From NCBI GenBank assembly GCA_964017195.1, contig OZ024891.1, positions 5,389,494 to 5,453,493 on the forward strand: a stretch of DNA of 64,000 bases. The letters run 5' to 3'. Below, in pieces: positions 22,299-35,205 of this stretch. Under the pieces are notes generated by a model, which saw only the letters and a list, made by a program, of their open reading frames with translations, did no database searches and was not told the origin of the DNA. Every line of letters starts with the position of its first letter. The first letter of the stretch is position 1. This DNA comes from Siderastrea radians (Eukaryota; Cnidaria; Anthozoa; Scleractinia; Rhizangiidae). The position numbers and the translations under genes were made by a program.

Positions 22299-22523
22299 CT
22301 ATGCCAATGGTTTTTCTGTCTGAAATGACGCTGAAGCGGGAGTTGATAAGGCCTCCCAGGAGTTTTGTCTACCGCGGAGAATACTGCCTTTTTCCCATGA
22401 CCTTTGTGTTTTTCCACGTATTACAGCTCTCGATATTCTTTGATTACAATTACGTTTATCCGAAAAGCCGGTAGCTCGATTCAACCTTAAATATTGTTTT
22501 CTCGGGCGCATTAATCCTCGCAA
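22299..22523 (-). other. Arg-rich open frame, unknown
   Basis: From an internal ATG it reads MRPRKQYLRLNRATGFSDKR and ends FQTEKPLA. Arg, Asn and Ser content and few rare codons suggest coding, but neither splice sites nor homology can be given. Confidence 0.2.
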
Positions 22524-22788
22524 AAATCAATTTTGGAGGGACAAAACGATCCAATGAATTTGTCTACTGTCCCTTACGGTGAGAAACAACTGCTATGTGC
22601 AATCCCAAGAGAATGATGGGAGGGGGGGAGGGAGAAAGAGAGGAGGTAGGCCTGTGCTGCCTCGAAGGGTACGAGTTTTGCCCCAGAAGCGGTGTATCAA
22701 CAACAGATATGATTTTGCTCAACTACAGTTTCTCCTTCTAAAACTCATCATAATATCTAAAGACGTTTTATTACCTTCTTACAGCATA

Positions 22789-22991
22789 GTTTCCGTGTAT
22801 ATCCGGGGCACTCAAGCGCACAGGGTCCGCCATGTTGCTGTCTTCTAGGCTTTCCTGTGGGTCTTCTAGGTTGTCTTGTTGCCCTTGTTGGTTCTCCTGT
22901 TGTTCTCCTTCGATGTCTCGTTGCTCCTGTTGGGTGTCCTGTTGCTTCTCTTGGGTGTCTTGTTTTTCGTCGATCGGGTTTTCCTCCTATG
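22789..22991 (-). CDS. Possible Gln/Glu-rich first exon
   Basis: On the minus strand a Gln-rich open stretch (QQDTQQEQRDIEGEQQENQQ) leads into SNMADPVRLSAPDIHGNYA and a GCT/GTAAGA donor. AACATGGCGGAC is a good start context, so translation may begin at that ATG with the Gln-rich part being 5' UTR. No following exon with matching phase was found. Confidence 0.3.
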
Positions 22992-23199
22992 AACCGATGA
23001 AAAGCGGATTAATACCAGCTGATATATTACATCAGCCTTGTACCTTTCCGCTTTCCCAAGGCACGCAAACACAAAAGACATGCCTCAAACTGAATGAAAA
23101 CGTAATTAAGCGAAAGTCACCCGTTTACACGAGCAGACAGACTCAAGTGGAAGCGAAAGGATGTTTTTGCTGTAAATATAAGGATTGCTAGCGTATTCG

Positions 23200-24080
23200 A
23201 CACCTACTTACACCACAAACATTCAACAGGCAAACCTTGCACCCTTACGAGTACAAAAATTCAATACTGAAAAAATTTATAGTTTTTTTTTAAATATTGA
23301 AAATTAAACAGCACAAATTGTACCGCTCCAAAGCTTGTATTTGTCTCGTTTAACTATGCATGCACGCTTATCTTACTATAGAGCATATTATGAAGAATAT
23401 TACGGAGATATTTTTAGTAACACGATGAAAAGCAGAAACTCGCATTTACGTTAGTGAACACCTTAAATAATCGTCCAGTTTTGTTCAAGGACACTATACT
23501 GAGTGAAACTATTAATAAGTGTCTGGCCACGGACGGCCAGGATGGAAATGGCTTACAACTTGGAATGTTGGGCCACTTTTTTCAAGTTCTGCGCTTGCGT
23601 TTTGGAAAAAACGTTTAAAACTTATTATGGGTTGCCTCGCTTGCGAAAATCCACTTGATGTTTTTTCCTGTACTACCAGCATTTTGTCTGCGTGCGATAG
23701 TCCTTATTCGACATAATTTTTAGCACAGTTTTGACAAAACGCCAGCAAAATTTGAGTCTCAGGGTCACTTCAAGACTAAATGGGACAGAACTGATTGAAA
23801 ACTCAGATATTAGATCTATCTTATCGCCGCTAATTCCATGCTTTTGTCCTTGACAGTATCACAACAAAAAGAAACTAATTTTCATCTCATCTCCAAAAAT
23901 ACAAATTGTACGTGATCCTATAAAATAGAAATATCGTGAGCAAAATATCAAATTTCGTGAGATATTCTTTCCGTGCAAGTTGAAATTGATTTGAAACTAA
24001 CCGAAATGGCATCAAGTACAATAAACAGGATTTAACCTTTTAGTTTCAAAGTCAGCATGCAATCTGGCTCGAATTTTCGA
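23200..24080. other. Nothing recognised
   Basis: AT-rich. One 65-codon plus frame at 23519-23716 has no support. Confidence 0.35.
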
Positions 24081-24089
24081 GAGTAGGGC

Positions 24090-24585
24090 TAAAATCCTAG
24101 GTAAGACCATTCAAAATGAATGCTTTTGAGTTTTTCTTTGGCGTTGTTTTTAAAATATGCTACACAAGGTGGTTCTAACTTTTGAGTCTGTGGTTGAAAT
24201 CCTAAAGTGTGACCATTCAAATGAAAGCTACTGACGTGAGCAGTACTCTCCTGTGGTGCTGTTTATTATGCTGTACAACGTGGTTCTAACTTTGCGTCTG
24301 TGGATGAAATCCTAATGTGAGACCATTCAAACGAAAGCTATTACCGGGAAAGAGGTACCTAATGCAAAGCTGTAAAGGTGGTTTTTAACCTTTGACTCTG
24401 CGGATATAAATCTTAAGAGGGTGACCATTGAAATGAAAGCTATTGAGCAGTACTTTCTTGTGGTGTTGTTTATTGTGTTGGGCACGGTGGTTCTAAGTTC
24501 TGAGTTTGTGGATGAAATCCTAAAGTGTGACCATTTAAATTAAAGCTGCTATGCAGTACTTTCTTGTGGTGCTGTTTGTCTACCG
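24090..24585. repeat. ~120-bp minisatellite, four to five units
   Basis: Diverged tandem units share GTGACCATTCAAATGAAAGC, a GAGCAGTACT.TCCTGTGGTG segment, TTTATTATGCTGTACAA and GTGGTTCTAACTTTTGAGTC, then TGTGGATGAAATCCTAA. Units begin near 24098, 24205, 24320, 24420 and 24527. A further copy lies at 36596-36765, so the unit is dispersed as well as tandem. Confidence 0.75.
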
Positions 24586-24589
24586 ACAT

Positions 24590-26970
24590 TTTGCAAAACA
24601 AATTTTCGGGAGATTTTTTTCCAGTTAACAACCTGAGCGCTCTAGAGACACCAGAGGAACTCAAAAGGGAATTTTACCAATTTCCAAAGAAGGAAGGCAA
24701 AAACACTTCAGAAGGAATTACGCAGAAAAAGAATTGCCGAGCCGATATCGTTCGATATAAGGCCTGATTCGAGTGATTATATTTCTATTTTTATAATCAT
24801 AAAAAGCAACATCAAGAATCACTCAAAATGAAAAATGCTCAGCTTGACATATTCGCGACCTTTATGGCTCATTAGTTTTGCTGGAAAATTCACGAATAAA
24901 ATGAAATAACTCCAGTCTTCTTTGCGCCTGTAAATGGAGGAGTTCTTTGGCTCATTAACAGAAAATAATTTTTGTTTTTCCCTGTTCTATTGTACGAATC
25001 ACTAATTGGATTTAGTGTTTATCACTTTAGGGTACATTCCTTTCATGACCTTTCACTAAGTATAAAATCCGGTTTGTTTGCTCAAAGCGTTGAAAATCTG
25101 ACTGCTTGAATTTTGTTTCTTTTCATATATCATAAAATGATAAAAACTTTGCTCAAGTTGTCAACCACTACCCAAAATAAAATGTACCGACTGGCCGGAA
25201 AATATCAACCGCTGAACTTCTGACTCACGAGATAAACACGCAAAATATTCTAGTGAGGTAAATGGCGTTTGTTTCTTCAGAAATCTTAGTTACAGACTTG
25301 TGTTGACGTTGAATAACAGCTCTGAAGAAACGCTTCTACGAAAAGCTAATGTTATTGAAACCATGAATTTCTAAGTAGATTGATTCAAATTTGTTAGTTG
25401 GGTAGTTATAAACAAAATGGTCTAAACGCGTAAGGTTGGTCTCAGAACATGTAAGTCTGGGTGGTTTATCTGTAGTGATTATGATAATTACGTTCCGTAC
25501 CTAAGTGTAGAATGAAAGAGAGAGATAAATCTCGTGCAAGGAAACCTTACCTTGTTGCTCGGTTTTCGCTCGGCGAAGGAAAATTGAAGATGTAAATGAG
25601 TATTACTCCAGCGGAATTTGCAAAGTGGGGCAGCTATATTGGTCTGACGTCTGTTTGCCAAATCGATTCATCACTATTTGGAATAGCATTTTCACGCTTC
25701 GGTGCCTCGGTAATCACGCGATAATAACAGGTGACGTCGATACTTCGGCAAGCGCTCGGAAGAAACGTCGGTAAGCGTTCGGGAAAACGCCGGTAAACTC
25801 TTGAAAAGATGCGAAAGATGCGGCTTCTTCCTTGCCGAAGCTCAGCCCCTCAAAGCTAAAACCTTTGTAAAATTTTAGGTTTTAGAATCACATTTACATG
25901 TAGCCCAGTATCAGAATTAAAAACGCCCCACTTTCATTCAACTATCAATATATTGAGCCGCAGAAGCGAGGATAAAGCGGGGCATTTAACTTTTGTGAAG
26001 AACGTTTTTGTCAATTTCACCACCCTGCGGATTAAATCAGGTTAAATCACTGATTTCGGGTGATTTATTACTCCTTTAAGGGTGCATTACAGTTGATATG
26101 AAGGATATAGAAGATGGAAAAATATTTTTTAAACACCACCAGGCAGTTGATACGCACGCATAAGAGCTCCACGGGTTGATAGCGGACTATTTGGGTGTGC
26201 ATCTACTAATTATTAACTTCATATTCTAATTTTTTATTTTTTTAAATTTCAAAAATCCCCCGCCTCCCTTTTCCCCCTGATACATCCCAAAAATCACCAA
26301 AAAAATTCACAAAACCTCATGTGACACTGACCTACAACCTAATTGAGTCGTTTTGGGATTGCTTGAAACGGTAACGAGATAATTTCAGAAAACCTCTCTA
26401 AGACGACGCAAAGATGGCATTCAACCATAGTGCCTCCTTTAAGTACACGGTTGCATTTAGCGGCATTGACAGTCAATTTCTCGAGGTTAGGGATAGGACA
26501 ATGGATCATCTACCCAGTCTTCCGTCTTCTCCCCGGTAAAACAGTGATAGGCGCATTAGCTAGATTATTCCACTCTGATAAAAACTAGTAGTATAGCTTC
26601 CGTGTAAAAATATCCTGAAAAAAATGAGACTCCCGTCACGGCACAGGAGAAATCTCGAGCAAATTTCCAAGAATTGCAACATGTTCGTGATAGATTTGGT
26701 TTCGAGTTTTTATTGAGTGAAGTTAGACATTTCCAAGAAATAGGTTTTACCATTTTCACGCACTTAAGAAGGTTTACCATGACAATTTTGTAAACAAGCA
26801 AATTCCATTTGAGGGGACGAATGAGTAAGAAATAAGGAAATAATTTCATGGCACTAAAGAACTGAAATCAAAAGAGAAACGTCAAAATGTCATTCTATTG
26901 AAGACAGCGTGAACTGATTTGCTTGCCAAACTTTATCTGCAAGCGAAGTCCCCTAACACCTCTTTTCTGC
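24590..26970. other. Intergenic, nothing assigned
   Basis: Contains a CG-richer patch at 25690-25860 with short GGTAAGCGYTCGG repeats. The minus-strand frame at 26849-26565 shows no usable splice sites. 3' flank of the gene at 27039-32994. Confidence 0.35.
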
Positions 26971-26975
26971 GTGGG

Positions 26976-26981
26976 TTTATT
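26976..26981 (-). terminator. Poly(A) signal of the 27-33 kb gene
   Basis: TTTATT on the plus strand is AATAAA on the minus strand, 58 nt after the stop codon at 27039-27041. Confidence 0.45.
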
Positions 26982-27038
26982 TTTTTTAGTTGCACGCATC
27001 GTTAAAGGTTGCCGAAAATTAACCCCGCGAAAATAAAT

Positions 27039-30000
27039 TCATAGAAAGGAAATGTAAAGATATTGTCTACTTTCTCGCCATAACAGAAATGAAAGGTGGC
27101 AATGAAAATAAAGTGCGAAGCACCAGCGATTTTCACGAATTCCAAAACCACGAAAACAAATCGCGCTAGGGGATATGAAATCAGTTCCATTAATCTAAAA
27201 CGAACCTTGCATAATCAACTTGAATAATGAAGATAAGCAATTACAAACACAAGTGCAAAACTACATGAGTACAGTACAAATATTTTACTACTCATAAAAT
27301 ATTTCCTCCACTACGAATGAAAAAAAAAAAGGACAACAACTCGGTTCTACTTCGTTTTTTTTCAAAGATTACAGAAACACAAAAATTCGAGATTTGTCCG
27401 TTGCGGAGTACGGTCAGTCATTAGGCATTTTTTCTTGCAAATTTGGCAGATTGTTGCGAGACACGTTGCACGGAACGTTAGCTAACATAACCTCTTCACT
27501 AGCTTACCATGGTTTGTCCGAGCGAATTGCAGTTTGCAGTATTGTAGAACCACACCTCACACAAAGCTATCTTGACTCGATCATAGGGCAATATTTTCCA
27601 CCATCTGCTGGCTGAAAAGAGAGAAGAAATCATGCAGATTGAGTGCGGGGAAAGGCAAACAAAGCTGCAGACATAACTATACTTTTCACCGGAAGGACAA
27701 CAGCATACGCAGGCAGTCTCCCTTCTTTACTTTGGTTGGTGTAAAATAAATACAAAAAGGACTCCTTCTTTCGCAGGTTGAAAAAAGTTGAACCCACAAA
27801 ACACGATTGTATTATCACTCTACAGCACTGGAAGAAGCGCCGCAATATTAATTCACTATCGCACCATTTGACTTTAATCACTCCTGCTTACCTATACATT
27901 AAAGATCTTCTGTACTGATGTAGCTCTCCTTCGATGCTCCTGTTCAAGGTAAATTCCACGAAGCTTTCCTCTAAAATAAAGATAAGTAGAGAAAGCGAAG
28001 TCTTACTGATTAAGTTCAAATGAAAGATAAATACTCTAAATTACCTTTTGTCGCAAAATCATCACATCGGGAAGAACGGGAAATTAGCTTCACGGAAGAA
28101 ATGTTTACCTCTTGAGTAGACCCGCAGTTTATCCGTTCTTCGGTTGAAAATTCGTCAATGTAAGAAAATCCTGCAACCAATCTTAAGCTACGAAAAAAGC
28201 CGAAAGAACTTGATTTTATTAGTGTTGAAATTATATATTTTTCATGAGCCGGATTTTAGTGCTTCCGTGTAGAAATATGCATTAACAAACAGACTGATGT
28301 ATTTTCTCCCAGGCGATTTGCGTGGTACATTGAGGGACGTATGATGGAACAACAAATTCTCACTAAAATCGACCCCAATTGGTGCATCTCCTCACGGAAA
28401 CAATAGGCTACCACTGAAAAATCATATAGCGGGTGAATCCATACTTGGACTTTGAAAATGGTTTATCTTGTTCAGTAAATTATGCACAGTAAATATCTGC
28501 AACACCCGAAAAGTTGTAACATGTTCGTTTGTGCAACTTCTCTCAAAGTTTGTTTAGGTAACCTTACACCAAACAACTCCGCTGACATATACTGAATCTT
28601 CTATAAAAGGAGAATTATAATGGAACTGACACAAACCTATCTTAGAACTGACAAAATCTCATACATAGATATATTTTTCTCATAAACCTTTCTTTACCAA
28701 AAAAAGTAAAGGGAGCCATAAAAAAACCCTCCGCTCCACTTTGGAAGCAAAAACTTTATCTGTCAACTTGAATCGAAATTAAAACATTGTAGGTGCCAAT
28801 TATCGCTGATTTCCAAATAGAAAATCAAAATTTGAAAACAAATAAACGGAGCTACAAGATTTTTTTGAAGAAAAGCTTACTTTGAAAAAATCTGAATCGT
28901 GCTCCTCAGAAATCAGTTTGTGCCGAACATAAATCTTGAACCGTAAAAAATTACCCTAACAACACTTGGTTAAAATCGCCTTAGATCATGTTTCAGCTAA
29001 AATATTTGCTTGGCGTCAAAGGAGAAATAAAGAACTATTTTGTACCAAGTTAATTCAATACGTACCGTTTTTCCTGTCAATTCTCAATCTAAATCTGAGA
29101 CTGATAAACTCAAAAATGAGATTAAGACTTCAGAAGATTTTTTTTTCTTTTTTGCGTCCGTTTTGATTACAATAGCTTGGAGCACAATGAAAGATTAGAT
29201 GAATCGCTACAAAGTGAACCGGATCTTCTGTTCATTCAACTGATTCAAACTTGCCAAATCCGCCAAGATAGAGTGTTTTAAACTCGCTAATTCCACCTAA
29301 TTTACATGCCGAAAACAAAAAAGTTTGGATTTAATGTTTGAATACGTCAAATGTTTTGACGTTGAAGACAAAGAAGATCAAACACGAGTAACATGAAAAT
29401 AAAAAAGGTTTGAATAATTTGGGCTTTCTTGGTAGCTTAAACCTATAACGAACTCTTCCCAAATGAAGCACTTACAAATATTTATTGGGATTCACTTTCT
29501 ATGAGAAACAAAATCTGTCGAAACCTGAGAATTTGTGTTTTGTTATTTTAAATACTGCATTGAAGAAGTGTAGCGATTAGAAAATCTCAGTTTTTTTAAT
29601 TACTCTAGTTAAATATCTTCGGTACAAACCTGCCAGTCCAGGTGATAAACATCAAAATATTAAACGTATTTAAGTCAAAAATAGACTGAAAATTTTCGTA
29701 TCCGCTTTTATTTACCCGACTCTTGAACGATCGTTTTCTTTCAAAGACGTGAATAGCGAATCATATTCCAGGGAGGGGTTCAGTGCAAAAATGTTAAGCC
29801 CATCCAGAGAAAAAATAATTTTCTCCGTTTTAAAAAACGGTCCAATAGAAAACTTTGTTGAACACCAGGGGAATATGGAGACAAAAAAGTTTGGATCACT
29901 GCTTAATTTTTCTACATTAAATCGCTGATCCAAAATCCATGCTCCGATTTCGCGTCAGACATTTTCCCTTCCTCTAAAAAAATTTGTTGCCATGAATTAT

Positions 30001-32994
30001 TACTAAACTTGTTTCTTCTTTTGCTTTGGGATTGGTTTCTTTATAGGCAACATTAAAACAGAAAAACAACAATATCCGTGTCATTTGCATTGTTTCGTAT
30101 AATGTAGAAGTGTCAAAATGCATGAAAGGCCGGCAAAAATTATTGTTTGTGTGTCCACTAAGCCTCTTCATGGGATGGTCCATAACTACCACATATAATA
30201 GGCATAGTTTTTTCCAGGTGCCTCTATAAGGTCAATTGCAATGAAGAATTACTTTATGTGCGTTTTAGACTACTTGGGGAAATTACTGGCTTAGGAGTGT
30301 TTTGTTACTCCTGTCACGGCCTGAAAAAGCAACTTGTTTGTGGAAAAATAAGTTGCTGACGAAGTTTCAGTTCAAGCTAGAGAATTTGTATTTAGCAAGA
30401 TATAAGCAACTGAAGTTTCGCCTCTGAAGACCTATTCGAACCTTTTAAGGTCTTTAAAAATTGTCCCTTAAAGCACACTTAAAGGTTGTGCTTTCAGCAA
30501 CTTTATATCTTCCGTAAAGTTGTCGTTAATAAAGCGAAAATACAAAAACCGTACTTTGCTTTTTCTACAGAACGTTTGCATGAAAAAGACCTGTTTTTCA
30601 CCAGCTTAGATGCAGAGAGTGAAAAACATCGCGGCCAGAATCATTCATGACGTTCCATGTTTCTTGCACAATTAACATTGGCAACCATGCCAGAACTGCA
30701 CTGTATAGTTTAGGTTACTTACCATTACATTCGAAACAAGTCTTGATCAAGCCCCTGTATATATTTCCGAACTTGTTAAAAAAAAAAATTCCTGGTACAG
30801 ATTGCCTTCCTGAATAACAAGTTTCTCCTAGCTATTCCTAACTCACTTTTCTCACACTTGGGGCTGGATCGTTTTTTTTTATGTGGCTTCTCTTGTGTGG
30901 ATCTCGTTACCTGCCACAACTAGAATAATTGTCACTGCTCTCTCAAGAAAGGACTTAAGACTTTTCTCTGTTGTTAACATATACAACTTAACGTAGAGTA
31001 GATTCATGAATTTTTACTGTAAACAGCGCATTAGAACATTTCTATGCTAACTTACGCTTTAAAAAGTCGTATCAGTTATTTTCTCTTAAGGACGTTTGCG
31101 CGAAAAACGTCTACAACACAGATTTTTTCATAGTTTGGCTACAGTCAGATAATGAGTTACCTATGTCAGAAAGGCAAAAAAATTGAGGGGTCACCGCCTT
31201 CGTTTTCGGAACAAAGCGCGTGGAAAACTACCCCAATTTTGACACATCGGCCCTCGAAACGTGCCTCAGCGCTTGTTAGTTGAAAAATTTTTAAAATGAT
31301 TCGCTGTAAACCCACTTTCTCAGTCAAATTCTATTTAAGTGGGTCTGTCAAGTAAATAATTTGAACCGGTGTCATCCTTTTAGTTAAACTCAACCTCTAA
31401 GATGGACTTTTGCAAACACTGCGCAGCTACAATAATAGCAGAGTTCGATGAAGCGAGGACAGAAAAGTTGAAAAAAACCAAACTTCCACAACACAGATTT
31501 TCTTTAATTTTTCATAAAACGTAGATAATCTACAAAGAATGTGATCTATACCAACAGAAAATATGGGGTATCGAACATTTAAGAGAGTTAAACCTGTGCA
31601 TAGATATTAGGCTACGTTAACACAGGACCGGTCCGGAACCGTTCCGAACCGAACTGGACCGGATCGGCTTCTGTTTACATGGAACTGTTTGGAACCGGTC
31701 CAGGTGTTTACACGGGACCTTTCTGGAAACGCTCCGGATCGGATCCGATACTGGACCTGCGAAACAGTAGGTCCAGTTTTGGATCCGTTCCGGACCGGTT
31801 TCAGAACGGTCCCGTGTAAACAGAAGGCCTCTCCGGTCCGAAAGACCGGATCCGTTCCGGACCGGTCCCATGTAAACATAGCCTTAAAGTGCTCACTAGC
31901 GTTATATATCTCCACATTTCTTCAACAGCGCGCGCGCTCAATGCATGACATGACGTCTGACGTGGCATAACATCGCGAAGTGAATTGCGTGCGCAGTAAG
32001 GATGCGCAGAACAATTAGCGCGAACGTCCTTAAAGCTTTATAATAAGTAGATCCTAAAATCAAAAGAAAACCAGCTTTAAAGTACCCAAAGTTAATTAAA
32101 GAAGCATTAAATAAAATTGTTTGTACCTTCAGTGAACAAATCGCGCGCGATTGCCAATGAATGGATGGCAAAAATGATCTGAAATCGATTGAAATCTATA
32201 CCCCAACACAGTTAGTCTGAAATTAAACGGAATGATAACCAGAAGTAAGCAAGAACTGTAAAAATTAGACAAGATTCACGATAAACTGATCATGTGTTAA
32301 AATCATTTATCCCTTTATAGCGCCGACAAGAAATGTTAAATTCATTTATCTATAATGCTCCAAAATTTTTGGTTAAAATTTTATGAAGCAGGATGCGAAT
32401 TAAGAAAGAAATAAAGTGGGAAACGATGTATCTACGCGAGAGCATTTCTGGTTGTGAGCAGACTGTTTTGGGAACCATCTAGTTACTATTAACTTGCTTT
32501 AGATTCCAAAGATTTTTAAATCGTAATTTTTCTCTATTTCCTGACAGTTTTATGGGAACTCAAACTTGTGATGGCATTTTTGGATTGCGTGAAAAAAGAG
32601 ATAAAGAACCAGGAAAACGGCGTAGACGTTGAAAATATTTTTCAACCCTAAGCTCTCCTTAAAATCCAGAATCTTATTTCGCTAAGCTGATTTATTCCTC
32701 GCATGTATATTTAAATTATTTCGTTGAGTTTCTTTCAAATTTACTAGTGTCCTTCTCAAACTAAAATGATTTAGGCAATTTATATGAACAATTCCCTAGA
32801 TCCCTTCATAACTGACAGTCCAAGCGAAGACTTTTAGTAAAGTTTGAGAGCAAAAGTTCAGATTGAGTAAATAACTTCTTTAAAGGAGAAAAATAGTTGG
32901 CAGGATGTAAATGGCTTCATACCACGATTTCCGAGGAAGATCTCAATTATTCGCACAGCGTTGAAGTCAAATTTTGTTTTTCCAGCTGACAGAT
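27039..32994 (-). CDS. Unrecognised multi-exon gene
   Basis: Minus-strand exons in order are 32994-32923 (LSAGKTKFDFNAVRIIEIFL), 30754-30723 (GLIKTCFECN), 29973-29716, 29524-29496, 29296-29241, 28955-28881 (KIYVRHKLISEEHDSDFFK), 28591-28570, 28170-28109 (FSYIDEFSTEERINC), 27968-27892 (ESFVEFTLNRSIEGELHQYR), 27607-27508 (RWWKILPYDRVKIALCEVWF) and 27194-27039, ending YLYISFL with TGA. From 29524 to the stop every junction keeps phase, which is unlikely by chance. Several sites are weak (GTTGAA and GTGTAA donors, a CAGCCAG acceptor). The first exon does not join the second in phase, so an exon is missing. Exon 29973-29716 needs a one-base shift near a T run. No family recognised. Confidence 0.5.
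31090..32029. mobile_element. TTAA-type element carrying a nested MITE
   Basis: TTAA at 31086-31089 and 32030-32033 flanks GGACGTTTGCGC and its complement GCGCGAACGTCC. The element is about 940 bp including the 274-bp MITE at 31610-31883. TTAA targets suggest piggyBac or Kolobok chemistry. Interior frames are not recognisable. The right-end motif GTGCGCAGTAAGGATGCG also occurs at 51261-51278, suggesting a second, degraded copy. Confidence 0.65.
31610..31883. mobile_element. Harbinger-type MITE (TTA duplication), nested
   Basis: TTA at 31607-31609 and 31884-31886. The arms GGCTACGTTAACACAGGACC and GGTCCCATGTAAACATAGCC are inverted repeats, and much of the interior is palindromic with repeated GGACCGGTCC and GGAACGGATCC-like blocks. 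It lies within the TTAA element at 31090-32029, so it inserted later. Confidence 0.85.
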
Positions 32995-32999
32995 CTAAA

Positions 33000-35205
33000 A
33001 AACACCATTAACAACAGCAAATTTGAGTTAGTACCCGTAAATCCTTTCCAACAACGCTACGATAGCAATAAATCTATTTACGTCGAATTCTAAAGAGTAG
33101 GGTTCCTACACCTTAATCTTCTATTTCGCTGAACAATTAACATGATGTTGGCTTTAATCCTACATGTTTTAGAGTCAATTTTCCCAATTTTGCGATTTGA
33201 ACATCATATTTTTTTTTCACTATTGTGTCATAATTAACTTGCCGTATTTTTTGTTCTCAGAACTATCCAAAACCCTGATTGGTCAAAAAGGTGGCCTGTT
33301 AAATAGGAAGAAACTGGGAGATGATTTATGAATACTCACTCATATTATCTGAACCATCGACGCGCTGAAAATTATCTTACAGCTGAATGCACACCAATTC
33401 GCAACATTGATCCGATTTCGAAATTTTGTTTACTACAAGCTTACCGGCGCTCAATCGGTCTCCGGCGAGTTCGTTTCCTCTACATAGTGACAGCTGCACT
33501 CAAAAAGTAACTCATCTTTGAATAATCGCATCGCAAACAGGCATTAATTGTATTTTCTTAGCTCGAACGAAGCATTCATAAATTCAAGAACGTAGATTTT
33601 CTGTTCATGACTTTTTGTCGGTGTTTTGTGGCGAAAAAACTTATGGGTGGTTGTATTTAAATGAACAAAAGTGCAATCTCTTGCCGAAATCGGGATAATC
33701 TTGCTTTCAAACCATGTTTTGAAAACCAAAAATAATACAATTGTGAATTTCAAATTTCAGACTTTACCGACAGATGGTAAATAGAGTAAAAAAAACTTAA
33801 CAATTCCTTTAAGAAAAATTAAAGTCGCTGCTTCCACCACGGACAATCTGTATCCGACCTCCCTGCCAGGTAATAAGCAAGATATTTCCCGTTGTGTGTT
33901 CACTTTCGTTTTCTGTACACAAAGCATGTTTTCTTTAGCCTAATGGTCTCTGTTAAGACCTTATATTTGTTCTTTTTAAGAGCGAACAAATAAAATGTGC
34001 GCAATTTTTGACCTTCGCTCGAAGAAGAGAAAATAATTATTTTGATCAGGGCCATAATTGCATAAATCAGTAACGGACAAAAATCCCGGTTGGTACGCGC
34101 AAACAAATGAGTGTAATGGAGAAATGAGTTTGAGATTTGAAGCATGAAATAGTGTTTACCTTGGTAATGAGAACAGTAAGTGCTTCCGCTTTTCGAGGGT
34201 CTCCGGTGCGCGAAAGTGCCGCGTGTTTATTCTGTAGAGAAGCGAGGCTCGTTTTCAGAGCACAGTCTCAGAGTCTGCGCTATGATTTGTCACGGCCAGC
34301 GACCTCGTATCAAGAGCCCACGTTATCCTTGCATAGCGGTAGGATCACGAGGTCAGATTAGCCGCAGGCGAGAACGAATATTGGCCAGTGATAAAACGAT
34401 GTTCCAATCTAATCGCAAAGACTTGAATCGCCGCAGGACTCCAGCTGTGGCCTCAGGCAGACAAGGGCTCTGGTAATGAGTACGAGTTCCCGTCTTTTGC
34501 TTTCGTTTCAAGGTCACGAGGAGAATGCAACGAGATAAGCTCATATAAAAATCCACCACACAGTTAGAAAAATAGTTGTGATTTTATTGGTGCCCTTGTT
34601 TTAGTTTATTTTCACAAATTCCTACTTTGAAAAAGCATTACGGATTGTTATTGTAAAGAATAGCACAAAATTCACATCCCATCTACCGTGCGTAAAATCC
34701 ATAATATTTACAATTTAGATAAAATCCTTGTTCTATAGTTTTTATGGCGATAACCATGCGTCCTATATGACCAACGTAAGAACTCGTCCCCAAGTTTCTC
34801 AGTCTTTACAGATTTGTCAAGTTATGCCAATCATTAAATTGGGTAATAAATGGTTTTCCACTTTATCACCATTTGACGACGTAAAGCCATGCTCACAAAG
34901 CAAAATGCTTTGTGTTTCAATCTGGGAAGCAAGAGTTACGGCATGAAGAACTGCCCTAAAAGATTTAATGAATGTATCGACTTACTACATCAATTAATAT
35001 TTACAATCACTAAAACAGACTAATTACTTAGGGCGTTGATATTTCATCTTTCCAATCCCCATTCACATTCTCCCCCGCCTCCCTTCTTAAAGACGTCCCT
35101 CCCACCCCTCCCTCGGGACTAGCAGGCATTCTTCCAGTGTGCTATAGGCAAATACTGCACTGCAGGACCGTGCAGTGACCATTTACTGCTTCATATAAGC
35201 TTGTT
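33000..35205. other. No gene confidently recognised
   Basis: Between the 27-33 kb gene and the RhoGEF gene. Two overlapping plus-strand frames at 34137-34476 (one reading RRERILASDKTMF, before a CTG/GTAATG donor-like site) are GC-richer than the surroundings but have no partner exon. The 3' UTR of the RhoGEF gene extends leftward from 35206. Confidence 0.3.

Noticed and set aside
26565..26849. 94-codon minus frame as an exon of the 27-33 kb gene
   Set aside because: It lies beyond the likely stop and poly(A) signal of that gene, and no usable splice sites border it.
31607..31970. Several 80-100 codon frames in three phases
   Set aside because: They arise from the GC-rich palindromic MITE at 31610-31883, not from coding selection.
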